A stretch of DNA of 64,000 nucleotides from Novosphingobium sp. (GTDB lineage: Bacteria > Pseudomonadota > Alphaproteobacteria > Sphingomonadales > Sphingomonadaceae). Within the stretch, counting starts at the first letter, position 1; every line of letters starts with the position of its first letter. The DNA lies in contig JACKKV010000006.1 of NCBI GenBank assembly GCA_024236235.1, forward strand, positions 1 to 64,000, in the 5' to 3' direction. The notes beneath the pieces are model-generated. The model did no database searches. It worked only from the letters and a program-made list of their open reading frames with translations, and was not told the DNA's origin. The position numbers and the translations under genes are program-made. Positions 1 to 8,089 of this stretch are shown piece by piece.

Positions 1-351
<351 letters not shown>

Positions 352-452
352 CCGCCCGTGGCAGGCCCTGCCTTGCGGCGGGGCTTGCAAAAGGGTGAGG
401 TTTGGCGCTAGAGGAAAAACATACACAAGTTTACTATTCTGGAGTTGAAGCC

Positions 453-1199
453 ATGAAGGTACTCGTCCCGGTGAAGCGGGTGATCGATTACAACGTCAAA
501 CCGCGGGTCAAGGCCGACGGCAGCGGCGTCGATCTCGCCAATGTCAAAATGAGCATGAACCCGTTTGACGAAATCGCGGTTGAAGAAGCGATTCGACTGA
601 AGGAAGCGGGCACGGCGGAAGAAGTGATCGCCGTCTCCATCGGCCCGGCCAAGGCGCAGGAAACGCTGCGCACGGCGCTGGCCATGGGTGCAGACCGGGC
701 GATCCTGGTCCAGACCGACGATGAGGTGGAACCGCTGGCGGTCGCCAAGATCCTGAAGGCCGTGGCCGAAGCCGAAGGCCCCGGACTGGTTATTCTGGGC
801 AAGCAGGCGATTGACGACGATTCCAACCAGACCGGCCAGATGCTGGCCGCGCTGATGGGCCGCCCGCAAGGCACCTTCGCCAATGAGGTGACGCTGGATG
901 GCGACAGCGTGACGGTGAAGCGCGAAGTCGACGGCGGGCTTGAAACGGTCAGGCTGTCACTGCCCGCGATCATCACCACGGACCTGCGCCTGAACGAGCC
1001 GCGCTATGCCTCGCTGCCCAACATCATGAAGGCGAAGAAGAAGCCGCTCGATGAAAAGACCCCCGCCGATTACGGGGTGGACATCACGCCGCGCCTTAAG
1101 ACGCTCAACGTCAGCGAACCGCCCGTACGCCAGGCTGGCGTGAAGGTGGCCGATGTCGACGAACTGGTCGGCAAGCTGAAGGCGCTGGGGATCGTCTGA
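453..1199 (+). CDS. etfB: Electron transfer flavoprotein subunit beta
   Basis: A 248-residue protein starting MKVLVPVKRVIDYN, matching the usual N terminus and length of EtfB. The internal segment DDDSNQTGQMLAALMG is the AMP-binding region typical of the family. An upstream in-frame ATG at 402 would add 17 residues, but GGAG at 441-444 lies at good distance from the ATG at 453, so I choose 453. Known role: with EtfA it accepts electrons from acyl-CoA and other flavin dehydrogenases and passes them to ETF-ubiquinone oxidoreductase. The etfA gene follows 40 bp downstream, so the two are almost certainly one operon. The acyl-CoA dehydrogenase at 48.1 kb would be one electron donor (inference). 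Confidence 0.96.
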   Translation: MKVLVPVKRVIDYNVKPRVKADGSGVDLANVKMSMNPFDEIAVEEAIRLKEAGTAEEVIAVSIGPAKAQETLRTALAMGADRAILVQTDDEVEPLAVAKILKAVAEAEGPGLVILGKQAIDDDSNQTGQMLAALMGRPQGTFANEVTLDGDSVTVKREVDGGLETVRLSLPAIITTDLRLNEPRYASLPNIMKAKKKPLDEKTPADYGVDITPRLKTLNVSEPPVRQAGVKVADVDELVGKLKALGIV

Positions 1200-1239
1200 T
1201 CTCCGCAACCCTTATCACACAGGATTCAAGGACAAGACG

Positions 1240-2169
1240 ATGAACACTCTCGTTTGGGTCGAACATGACAATGCTTCCGTCAAGGACGCCACACTCGCCG
1301 CCGTGACCGCTGCGGGCAAGCTGGGTGAAGTGACCGCGCTGGTAGCCGGTGCGGGCTGCGACGGCGCAGCCCAGGCCGCCGCGCAGATCGCCGGCGTCGC
1401 CAAGGTGCTGAAGGCCGACGATGCCGCCTATGGCAATGCGCTGGCCGAAAACGTCGCCCCGCTGATCGCCGCGCTGATGGATGGTTATGACGCCTTCGTC
1501 GTGCCTGCCACCACCACCGGCAAGAACATCGCGCCGCGCGTGGCCGCGTTGCTGGATGTGATGCAGATTTCGGACATCCTCTCGGTCGAAGGGCCCAAGA
1601 CCTTCACCCGCCCGATCTATGCCGGCAACGCCATCGCCACTGTGGAATCGAGCGATGCCAAGCTGGTCATCACCGTGCGTGGCACCGCCTTCGACAAGGC
1701 TTCGCCCAGCGGCGGTTCGGCCAGCGTCGAAGCGGCCTCCGGTCCGGGTGATGCCGGCCTTTCCAGCTTCGTCGGCTCGGAACTGGCCAAGTCGGAACGC
1801 CCCGAACTGACCAGCGCCAAGATCATCGTGTCAGGCGGGCGGGCACTGAAGGATGCCGAAACCTTCGCCGCCACCATCTTCCCGCTGGCGGACAAGCTGG
1901 GTGCGGGCGTCGGCGCCAGCCGCGCGGCGGTGGACGCAGGCTATGTGCCCAATGATTTCCAGGTCGGCCAGACCGGCAAGATCGTGGCCCCCGAAGTCTA
2001 TGTCGCCATCGGCATCTCGGGCGCGATCCAGCATCTGGCGGGCATGAAGGATTCCAAGACGATCATCGCGATCAACAAGGACGAAGACGCGCCGATCTTC
2101 CAGGTCGCGGACATCGGCCTCGTCGCCGACCTTTACAAGGCCGTGCCGGAGTTGATGGAAAAGCTTTGA
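1240..2169 (+). CDS. etfA: Electron transfer flavoprotein subunit alpha
   Basis: A 309-residue protein of normal EtfA length. The C-terminal FAD domain is clear: GQTGKIVAPEVYVAIGISGA followed by IQHLAGM and AINKDEDAPIF, the ETF-alpha signature that holds FAD. The N-terminal half (about residues 1-185) is the nucleotide-fold domain shared with EtfB. It forms the heterodimer with EtfB and carries the redox-active FAD. The ATG is preceded by AAGGA at 1226-1230. A strong intrinsic terminator at 2199 closes the operon. Confidence 0.96.
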   Translation: MNTLVWVEHDNASVKDATLAAVTAAGKLGEVTALVAGAGCDGAAQAAAQIAGVAKVLKADDAAYGNALAENVAPLIAALMDGYDAFVVPATTTGKNIAPRVAALLDVMQISDILSVEGPKTFTRPIYAGNAIATVESSDAKLVITVRGTAFDKASPSGGSASVEAASGPGDAGLSSFVGSELAKSERPELTSAKIIVSGGRALKDAETFAATIFPLADKLGAGVGASRAAVDAGYVPNDFQVGQTGKIVAPEVYVAIGISGAIQHLAGMKDSKTIIAINKDEDAPIFQVADIGLVADLYKAVPELMEKL

Positions 2170-2198
2170 TCGGCAACGCAGCGAATCGATTCCTCAAG

Positions 2199-2224
2199 GG
2201 GCGGCCATTGGGCCGCCCTTTTTA
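2199..2224 (+). terminator. Intrinsic terminator of etfBA
   Basis: GGGCGGCC at 2199-2206 and GGCCGCCC at 2211-2218 form a perfect 8-bp GC stem with a 4-base loop, followed by a T run at 2219-2223. It lies 30 bp after the etfA stop, so it should end that transcript. Confidence 0.88.
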
Positions 2225-2365
2225 TTTGCAGTGCAGATTGCATCGGAAAAAATGAGTTGCACGGCGAAATAGGCGTGATTCGCGCACTTTATCCACAGAT
2301 CGGCGTGCGCGCGCACTGATATTCCGCTTGCCGCTGATGAGTGGGGGGCGATATATGCATGAGTT

Positions 2366-2671
2366 ATGGAATCCGAACTCCCACAAAATTTGGGCAAGCG
2401 GCTTGGATCACTCGCCGAGCTACCAGATGAGCTAGTTGCCCAACTGCAGGCCGCAAAGCGAAGCGAACTGGAGTCCGAAATCGTCGAGGTGATTGACGAG
2501 CTGCTTGATGGGGTGGCAAACGTCGATGAAATTTTGGTGGGCTTGTATCGGAAAAGCCAAAAAATTTATCAGCGCCCCTTCATCGCGAATAAGCTCTATC
2601 GAATGGGCCAAGCCGGTCTACTCGAGAGCGTTCCGAAAAAGAAAGGGGTATATCGCACCGTAAACCCCTAA
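2366..2671 (+). CDS. Hypothetical protein, 101 aa, in low-GC accessory patch
   Basis: A complete 101-residue ORF beginning MESELPQNLGKRLGSL. I do not recognise a named family. Residues 1-60 are rich in Leu, Glu and Asp and look helical (PDELVAQLQAAKRSELESEI); the C-terminal half (YRKSQKIYQRPFIANKLYRM, then GLLESVPKKKGVYRTV) has the alternation of helix and basic strand seen in small winged-helix folds, which is inference only. The DNA is visibly poorer in GC than its neighbours and uses codons such as AAA, TTG and ATA freely, suggesting acquisition. It stands alone between the etfA terminator and a structured intergenic segment; no obvious Shine-Dalgarno precedes the ATG. Confidence 0.6.
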   Translation: MESELPQNLGKRLGSLAELPDELVAQLQAAKRSELESEIVEVIDELLDGVANVDEILVGLYRKSQKIYQRPFIANKLYRMGQAGLLESVPKKKGVYRTVNP

Positions 2672-2826
2672 AACGGATTTGGGGCCGCCAAGCTTCCGAC
2701 CCGGCAGCCCCAATCCGAGGTGGACATACCACTACGGAGCTCATCAAGCCTCCAAGCATTAGTGGTCCTCGGTAGTTTCGTCAACGCCGTCGCGTGTCCT
2801 GGCGGCCGGTTGAAGGAAACAGAGCT
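2672..2826 (+). other. Structured intergenic segment with two hairpins
   Basis: No convincing gene is present. Two stem-loops follow each other: GGATTTGGGGC (2675-2685) with GCCCCAATCC (2707-2716), a 10-bp stem with one bulged T, and ACCACTA (2728-2734) with TAGTGGT (2760-2766), inside which GGAG and CTCC can also pair. Neither stem has a T run, so they are not intrinsic terminators. The segment could be the 5' leader of the small gene at 2827 or a small RNA; no known riboswitch class is recognised. Confidence 0.4.
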
Positions 2827-2997
2827 ATGGCCAAGGCGCCGCTCGGAACCACCGCGAGGACCGGTGCAAAATGTCCTGAATCCGGCGTTTGGGAAGCTCA
2901 GGCCTCCCCTTCCACGACCGCACCTATCGCGAAGGGCAACATCATGCCGCCCTATCGCGGGAATGCGGTGACATGGAAGCTCATTCGCTACGCATGA
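2827..2997 (+). CDS. Small conserved-looking protein, 56 aa (YjzC-like pattern)
   Basis: A 56-residue ORF, MAKAPLGTTARTGAKCPESG onward. An upstream in-frame ATG at 2794 exists, but GAAGGA at 2812-2817 lies nine bases before the ATG at 2827 and the recognisable part begins there. The arrangement of a Gly/Thr-rich basic start, CPESGVWE, then IAKGNIMPPYRG and WKLI resembles very short proteins of the YjzC type, in which a P-x-SG-x-W/Y turn is followed by a G-x-x-x-PP and a terminal aromatic strand. That resemblance is pattern recognition, not a search result. Function is unknown. A well-formed terminator starts 4 bp after the stop, which supports this being a real expressed unit. Confidence 0.62.
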   Translation: MAKAPLGTTARTGAKCPESGVWEAQASPSTTAPIAKGNIMPPYRGNAVTWKLIRYA

Positions 2998-3001
2998 CTT
3001 G

Positions 3002-3036
3002 AAGGGCGGCTCCGTTTTCGGGGTCGCCCTTTTTCG
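3002..3036 (+). terminator. Intrinsic terminator after the 56-aa gene
   Basis: AAGGGCGGCTCCG (3002-3014) pairs with the segment CGGGGTCGCCCTT (3019-3031) around a TTTT loop, a 13-bp stem with two G-T pairs, then TTTT C G TT. It separates the small gene from the 108-aa gene at 3063. Confidence 0.85.
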
Positions 3037-3062
3037 TTGCACAACATCAAAGGACACGTAAA

Positions 3063-3389
3063 ATGACATTTCATGGAAGTGCTCGAGAAGCTGAGTTTGC
3101 CGAGGCCGTCTCGAAGTATCTTTTCGATGCAGGCGGTTCCGCATCTATCAGCCAAATCCGCCATGCCCTGCCCAACTACATCAGCTTGTCAGCGGCCGAC
3201 CGCCGCAAATCGCCGACAAGGCCAGGCGAAGATATGTGGGAACAGATCGTCAGGAACATCGTCTGTCATAGGCATTGCCTAGGGAATGCGGTCAGTGCCG
3301 GCAACCTGATCTATTCTCCGCGCAAGCTCTCGCTGAGCGATCGCGTCCAGCTTGACCTTTTCGAAAACGACAAAGACGAAGGCGGATAA
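3063..3389 (+). CDS. Winged-helix-like protein, 108 aa, resembling N-terminal domains of restriction enzymes
   Basis: A 108-residue ORF with a good ribosome site (AAAGGAC, eight bases before ATG 3063). The segment LSAADRRKSPTRPGEDMWEQ followed by IVRNIVCHR resembles the N-terminal winged-helix module found ahead of Mrr- and HNH-type nuclease domains, where an R-P-G-E-x-x-W-E-Q-x-V-R-N-I-V-x-H-R core is common. Here no nuclease domain follows: the protein ends 25 residues later in an acidic tail. It may be a stand-alone DNA-binding protein or the remnant of a lost restriction gene. It ends 2 bp before the convergent DUF445 gene. Family assignment is by memory of the motif, so moderate. Confidence 0.6.
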   Translation: MTFHGSAREAEFAEAVSKYLFDAGGSASISQIRHALPNYISLSAADRRKSPTRPGEDMWEQIVRNIVCHRHCLGNAVSAGNLIYSPRKLSLSDRVQLDLFENDKDEGG

Positions 3390-3391
3390 TC

Positions 3392-4654
3392 TTACAACCA
3401 CCCATCCACCGCGTGGATCGCCACGCCGACCAGCCCGCCGACCAGCGTGCCATTAATGCGGATGAACTGGAGGTCGCGTCCCACCGCGCTTTCAATCCGG
3501 CCGGTCACGGTGCGCGCATCCCAGCGCTTCACCGTTTCCGACACGAGCTGCACGATCTGCGCGCCATAACGTGACACGATCCCGACCAGCGCGCGCCGGG
3601 CGAAGCGGTTGACGAGTTGCTGCAACCGGGGGTCGCCCTGCAACGCCCCTCCCAGCTCCTGCAGGCTTTCGCCCAGCCAGCCGGACATGGCCGCCTCGGG
3701 ATCTTCAGCGGCGCGCAGCAGATTGGCGCGCAACCGTTCCCACAACCCGTCCAGCCAACGCCCCACCGCCGGATTGGCAAGCAGTTCGGCCTTCATCCGC
3801 TCCACCCGTGCCTGCATCGCCGGATCGTGCTGCAGATCGACCGCGAGCCTCGCCAGCCCCGTTTCCACACGCTGGCGCAGCGGATGATCGGGCTGCACGA
3901 TCGCTTCGGCGAGCAGGCGATAGACCCCGTCCAGCACCGCATTGACGATGCGATTGTCCAGCCCGGTCAGCTGCAGGATGCGATTGGCCCGCCGGGCGGC
4001 CAGTTCACGGATCAGCGGCTCGTTCTTTTCGAGCGTTTCCCCCGCCCAGCGCAGGCCACTTTCGAGCAGCGGCATGTGCCGTCCGTCCGCGATGGCGGCG
4101 GACAGCATCTGGCCCAGCAACGGCGCGGGGCGCAGCCGCTCCGCCTGACTGCGGATCGCGCCTTTCAGCATGCCGCCCAGCCGTTCCTCGTCCAGCGCAT
4201 GCAACACATCAGCGGCAAGGCGTGCTGCCCCTTCGCGCAGGCGCGCCTCACCCCCGATGCGGCGATCCGTCAGAAATGCGCCAACCGACCCGGCAAGATT
4301 GAGCGCCCTCAGCCGCCGGGCGACAACCGGCGGGGTAAGAAAATTGCTGCGCAGAAAATCGGCCAGCGTGTCAGCGATGCGATCCTTGTTCTCGGGAATG
4401 ATCGCGGTGTGCGGGATCGGCAGGCCGAGCGGGCGGCGAAACAGCGCGGTCACCGCGAACCAGTCGGCCAGCCCGCCGACCATGGCGGCTTCGCTGAATG
4501 CGAGGAGATAGCCCCATGCCCCCGTGTCATCGCCCAGATTGCGGGCCAGGACGAATGTGGCGGCCATCGCCAGCAGCAGGCCACCCGCCACCATGCGCAT
4601 GCGCCGCGCCCGGTCCGCCCCGGCATCGCCGCCCGCGGGCCAGGCCATGTTCAT
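3392..4654 (-). CDS. DUF445 family membrane-anchored protein
   Basis: A 420-residue protein with the hallmarks of DUF445 (YjiN-like): an N-terminal membrane segment (about residues 20-40), then GGLADWFAVTALFRRPLGLPI and IPHTAIIPENKDRIADTLADF, long helical middle, and a final hydrophobic stretch LVGGLVGVAIHAV. Its biochemical role is unknown; the family is predicted to be helical-bundle membrane proteins. Its ATG overlaps the stop of the RND pump gene by four bases (ATGA at 4654-4651), so it is probably translated from the same transcript as the efflux system. Confidence 0.9.
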   Translation of the reverse strand: MNMAWPAGGDAGADRARRMRMVAGGLLLAMAATFVLARNLGDDTGAWGYLLAFSEAAMVGGLADWFAVTALFRRPLGLPIPHTAIIPENKDRIADTLADFLRSNFLTPPVVARRLRALNLAGSVGAFLTDRRIGGEARLREGAARLAADVLHALDEERLGGMLKGAIRSQAERLRPAPLLGQMLSAAIADGRHMPLLESGLRWAGETLEKNEPLIRELAARRANRILQLTGLDNRIVNAVLDGVYRLLAEAIVQPDHPLRQRVETGLARLAVDLQHDPAMQARVERMKAELLANPAVGRWLDGLWERLRANLLRAAEDPEAAMSGWLGESLQELGGALQGDPRLQQLVNRFARRALVGIVSRYGAQIVQLVSETVKRWDARTVTGRIESAVGRDLQFIRINGTLVGGLVGVAIHAVDGWL

Positions 4655-7600
4655 TCGGCTGGATCGACCGCAGCGGCGCGCGCTTCCTGTTCCGCATCAT
4701 AGGTCAGGAAGCGGCGCGACAGCCACGGCCCCACGCGCTTTTCAAAGCCGTCCGCCAGGCTGAACCCGGCGGGCACGATCACCAGCGTCAACAGCGTGGA
4801 GAGCAGCAGTCCCCCGATCACCGTGATCCCCATGGGCGAGCGCCACGCGGAATCGCCCGCAAGCGATAACGCGGTGGGCACCATCCCGGCGGTCATTGCC
4901 ACGGTAGTCATCACGATGGGCTGCGCGCGCTTATGCCCGGCGTCCATGATAGCGTCGAACTTGGCGACCCCCTTGTCCATCTCTTCCAGCGCAAAATCGA
5001 TCAGCAGGATGGAATTCTTGGCGACGATCCCCAGCAACATGAGAATGCCGATATAGACCGGCATGGAAATGGGGTGGCCGAGCAGCGCCAGCGCCAGCAG
5101 CCCGCCCAGCGGCGCGAGCAGCAGCGAGGTCATATTGACCAGTGGTGAAACCAGCCGTTTGTAAAGCAGGATCAGCACGGCAAAGACCAGCAGCACGCCG
5201 CTGATCACCGCCACCGCAAAATCGCCGATCATCTCTGCCTGCCATTTATCGTCACCGATCGGCGCATTCTGGACGCCCGGCGGCAGGTTTTTCATCGCCG
5301 GCAGCGCAAGAATTTGCTTCATGACCGGCCCCTTGACCGCGCCGGGCGCAAGATCGGCGCCGATAAACACCCGGCGCGACTGGTTATAGCGCTGAATCGC
5401 GGTCGGACCGGAGCCAAAGCTGATCGCGGCCACGCGGCTCAGCGGTACGCTGGCCCCGCTGGAGGTGACGACGGGGATGTTGCGGATCGTATCGAGATCG
5501 CGCCGCGACTGCTTCGGCAAGATCACGCGAATCGGAATCTGCCGGTCACTGAGCGAGAATTTGGCCGAATTGCGATCAATTTCACCGATGGTCGCGATAC
5601 GCACCGCTTCACTCAATGCTGCGGTGGTGACGCCGAGCCGGGCGGCCAGCGCGAAATCGGGGACAATCACCAGTTCCGGGCGTTTGAGATCGGCATCCAG
5701 CCGCGGTGCGACCAGTTGCCTGATCCCGCGCATCTGTTCGACGACCTGCTGGGCGGCCTCCTGCAATTTGTCGGGGTCCGAACCCGTCAGCATCACGGTG
5801 ATGTCGCGGCCCGTGCCCACTCCGGCCCCGCCCGACGGCGCCATGCTGGCCACATTGATGCGGGCATCGGGATAGGTCTGAAGCTGGGAAGCAAGACTGC
5901 GGACGAAATCGACCGAAGTCATTTTGCGGTCAGGGCTGAGATTGACGTAAATCGTCGCCGAACCTTCGCGCACGACCTGCGTCGTCTCTGCAACTTCGGA
6001 ACGTGCTTCGACCAGATCAGTCAGCTCACCGGTAACCCGTTCGGTCTCTTCAATCGTCGTGCCGGGAACCAGCTCCACGCTGACCCGGGCCGAATCCGCA
6101 TCCGAATCGGGCTGGAACTGTTGCGGTGAACCGGCCAGCAGGGCGATGGTCAGCACCAGCGCGTAGACCCCGCCACAAAAGGCATAGAACCGGTGATCGC
6201 GCATATAGGCGGCGATCTTGCCCATCGCATAATCGAGCCATGTTCCGAATGCGCCCAGCCGCCAGACAATCGTCCGCAGCGCGCGCCCGGCCAGCATCAC
6301 GACTGCAGGCAGGGCCACCGGCGCCAGTGCGGCGGCAAGGATCAGTCCCCAGCCGCCCATGCCAAGGGCGGACAGCACCGACTGGAGCCCCCGGAACAGG
6401 AGATAGGCCGCGCCCCCGCCGGCCGCGAGGATAAGCAGGCACAGGCCGATGCACAGCGGATAGTACCACCAGCACGCCGGTGCGGGCACCAGCTGCGCCC
6501 GCAATCGCATCGCCGCGCGCGTATCCAGCGTCCAGGCCAGAAAGCGCATATAGGAATCCATCAGGCGCCCGCCACCATGTTCGGCCTGCCCATGCGCCTT
6601 GAGGAAATAGGCGGCGGCCATCGGCGTAATCAGCCGCGCCACGGCCAGGCTCATCAGCACGGCGGCGACCACGGTCAGCCCGAAGCTCTTGAAGAACTGG
6701 CCGGAAATCCCTGGCATCAGCCCCACCGGCAGGAACACCGCCACAATCGAGAAAGTCGTTGCCACCACCGCCAGGCCGATTTCGTCAGCCGCATCAATCG
6801 AAGCCTGATAGGCGCTTTTGCCCATGCGCATGTGACGTACGATGTTCTCGATCTCCACGATCGCATCGTCCACCAGCACCCCCGCCACCAGGCTGAGCGC
6901 GAGCAGGGACATGGTGTTCAGGGTAAAGCCCAGCTGGCTCATGAACCAGAAGGTTGGAATGGCCGACAGCGGGATGGCGATGGCGCTGATCACCGTCGCC
7001 CGCCAGTCGCGCAGGAACAGGAACACCACCAGCACGGCCAGCACGGCACCTTCGATCATCGCCTCGATCGAACTGGCATACTGACCCTTGATGTAATCGA
7101 CCGAGGTGGTGAGCAGCTTGAAGCTGATCCCCGGATTTTCTGCCTCGATTGCTCTCAGTTCCTCGATCGCGGCGTCATAGACCGTGACGTCGGATGCGCC
7201 CTTGGACCGTTCGATCCCGAACACAACGACATCGCGACCGCGGACCTTGGCAATGGACTCCTGCTCGGAGAAACCGTCACTGACATCAGCGACATCGGCC
7301 AGTTTGACGCTGCGCCCGCCCGCAAGCGCGACCTGCGTCTGTGACAGTTCATAGGCATCGCGCGCATTGCCCAGCACCCGCACGGACTGGCGCGATCCGG
7401 CAATCTCCGCCTTGCCGCCGCTGATATTGAGATTGACCTGGCGCAGCGCATTGTTGACCTGCCCGGCGGTCACACCCAGCGACTGCATGCGCTGGGGATC
7501 CAGGACAACGCGAATTTCCCGGTCCACCCCGCCAAACCGGCTGACGGCAGCCATCCCCTGGATGCCCAGCAAGCGGCGCGCCACCGTATCATCCACGAAC

Positions 7601-8076
7601 CAGCTGAGCTGTTCCATGGTCATGTCATCGGCTCGCACCGCGAAAATGCCGATCGGCCCCGCCCCGCCCGGTTCCACCTTGGAAATCTGCGGCTCCAGAA
7701 TCCCGTCCGGCAGATCCCCGCGAACCTGGTCCACGGCATTCTTGACCTCGTTCACCGCGTCGTTGGAATTGGTGCCGATAACGAACTGCACCATCGTGCG
7801 GCTGCTGCCTTCAGTGGCGGTGGACTGGATTTCATCCACCCCGCTGATCGAACGCACCGCCGCCTCGACCTTTTCGGTGATCTGGCTGGTGATTTCCGAT
7901 GGCGCGGCGCCCGGTTGCACCACTGATACCGTGACCATCGGGAAATCGACATCGGGCAGGTCGTTCACGTCCATACGGATGAATGCGACGATCCCTGCCA
8001 GCAGCAGGCCGGCGAATACGGTCAGCGGCACGATCGGATTGCGAATCGACCACGCTGACATGTTGCGAAGGCTCAT
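4651..8076 (-). CDS. Efflux RND transporter permease subunit (HAE1-type) with an extra membrane insertion
   Basis: A 1141-residue inner-membrane proton-driven exporter. The N terminus MSLRNMSAWSIRNPIVPLTV is the usual RND start; the longer ORF (ATG at 8157) would run into the adaptor gene. Periplasmic domain residues 35-330 carry QPGAAPSEI and the porter subdomains; TM4 has the proton-relay pair D403-D404 in AGVLVDDAIVEIEN. The second half shows SDADSARVSVELVPGTT and the closing TM block near GILMLLGIVAKNSILLIDFA. About 100 residues around 525-625 are an insertion between the two halves with two additional hydrophobic stretches (about 536-565 and 572-598), longer than in AcrB-type pumps. The adaptor gene lies 13 bp upstream. 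No TolC-type gene is adjacent, so the outer channel must be encoded elsewhere. Substrate unknown. Confidence 0.95.
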   Translation of the reverse strand: MSLRNMSAWSIRNPIVPLTVFAGLLLAGIVAFIRMDVNDLPDVDFPMVTVSVVQPGAAPSEITSQITEKVEAAVRSISGVDEIQSTATEGSSRTMVQFVIGTNSNDAVNEVKNAVDQVRGDLPDGILEPQISKVEPGGAGPIGIFAVRADDMTMEQLSWFVDDTVARRLLGIQGMAAVSRFGGVDREIRVVLDPQRMQSLGVTAGQVNNALRQVNLNISGGKAEIAGSRQSVRVLGNARDAYELSQTQVALAGGRSVKLADVADVSDGFSEQESIAKVRGRDVVVFGIERSKGASDVTVYDAAIEELRAIEAENPGISFKLLTTSVDYIKGQYASSIEAMIEGAVLAVLVVFLFLRDWRATVISAIAIPLSAIPTFWFMSQLGFTLNTMSLLALSLVAGVLVDDAIVEIENIVRHMRMGKSAYQASIDAADEIGLAVVATTFSIVAVFLPVGLMPGISGQFFKSFGLTVVAAVLMSLAVARLITPMAAAYFLKAHGQAEHGGGRLMDSYMRFLAWTLDTRAAMRLRAQLVPAPACWWYYPLCIGLCLLILAAGGGAAYLLFRGLQSVLSALGMGGWGLILAAALAPVALPAVVMLAGRALRTIVWRLGAFGTWLDYAMGKIAAYMRDHRFYAFCGGVYALVLTIALLAGSPQQFQPDSDADSARVSVELVPGTTIEETERVTGELTDLVEARSEVAETTQVVREGSATIYVNLSPDRKMTSVDFVRSLASQLQTYPDARINVASMAPSGGAGVGTGRDITVMLTGSDPDKLQEAAQQVVEQMRGIRQLVAPRLDADLKRPELVIVPDFALAARLGVTTAALSEAVRIATIGEIDRNSAKFSLSDRQIPIRVILPKQSRRDLDTIRNIPVVTSSGASVPLSRVAAISFGSGPTAIQRYNQSRRVFIGADLAPGAVKGPVMKQILALPAMKNLPPGVQNAPIGDDKWQAEMIGDFAVAVISGVLLVFAVLILLYKRLVSPLVNMTSLLLAPLGGLLALALLGHPISMPVYIGILMLLGIVAKNSILLIDFALEEMDKGVAKFDAIMDAGHKRAQPIVMTTVAMTAGMVPTALSLAGDSAWRSPMGITVIGGLLLSTLLTLVIVPAGFSLADGFEKRVGPWLSRRFLTYDAEQEARAAAVDPAE

Positions 8077-8089
8077 GGTCGCGCTCCGC

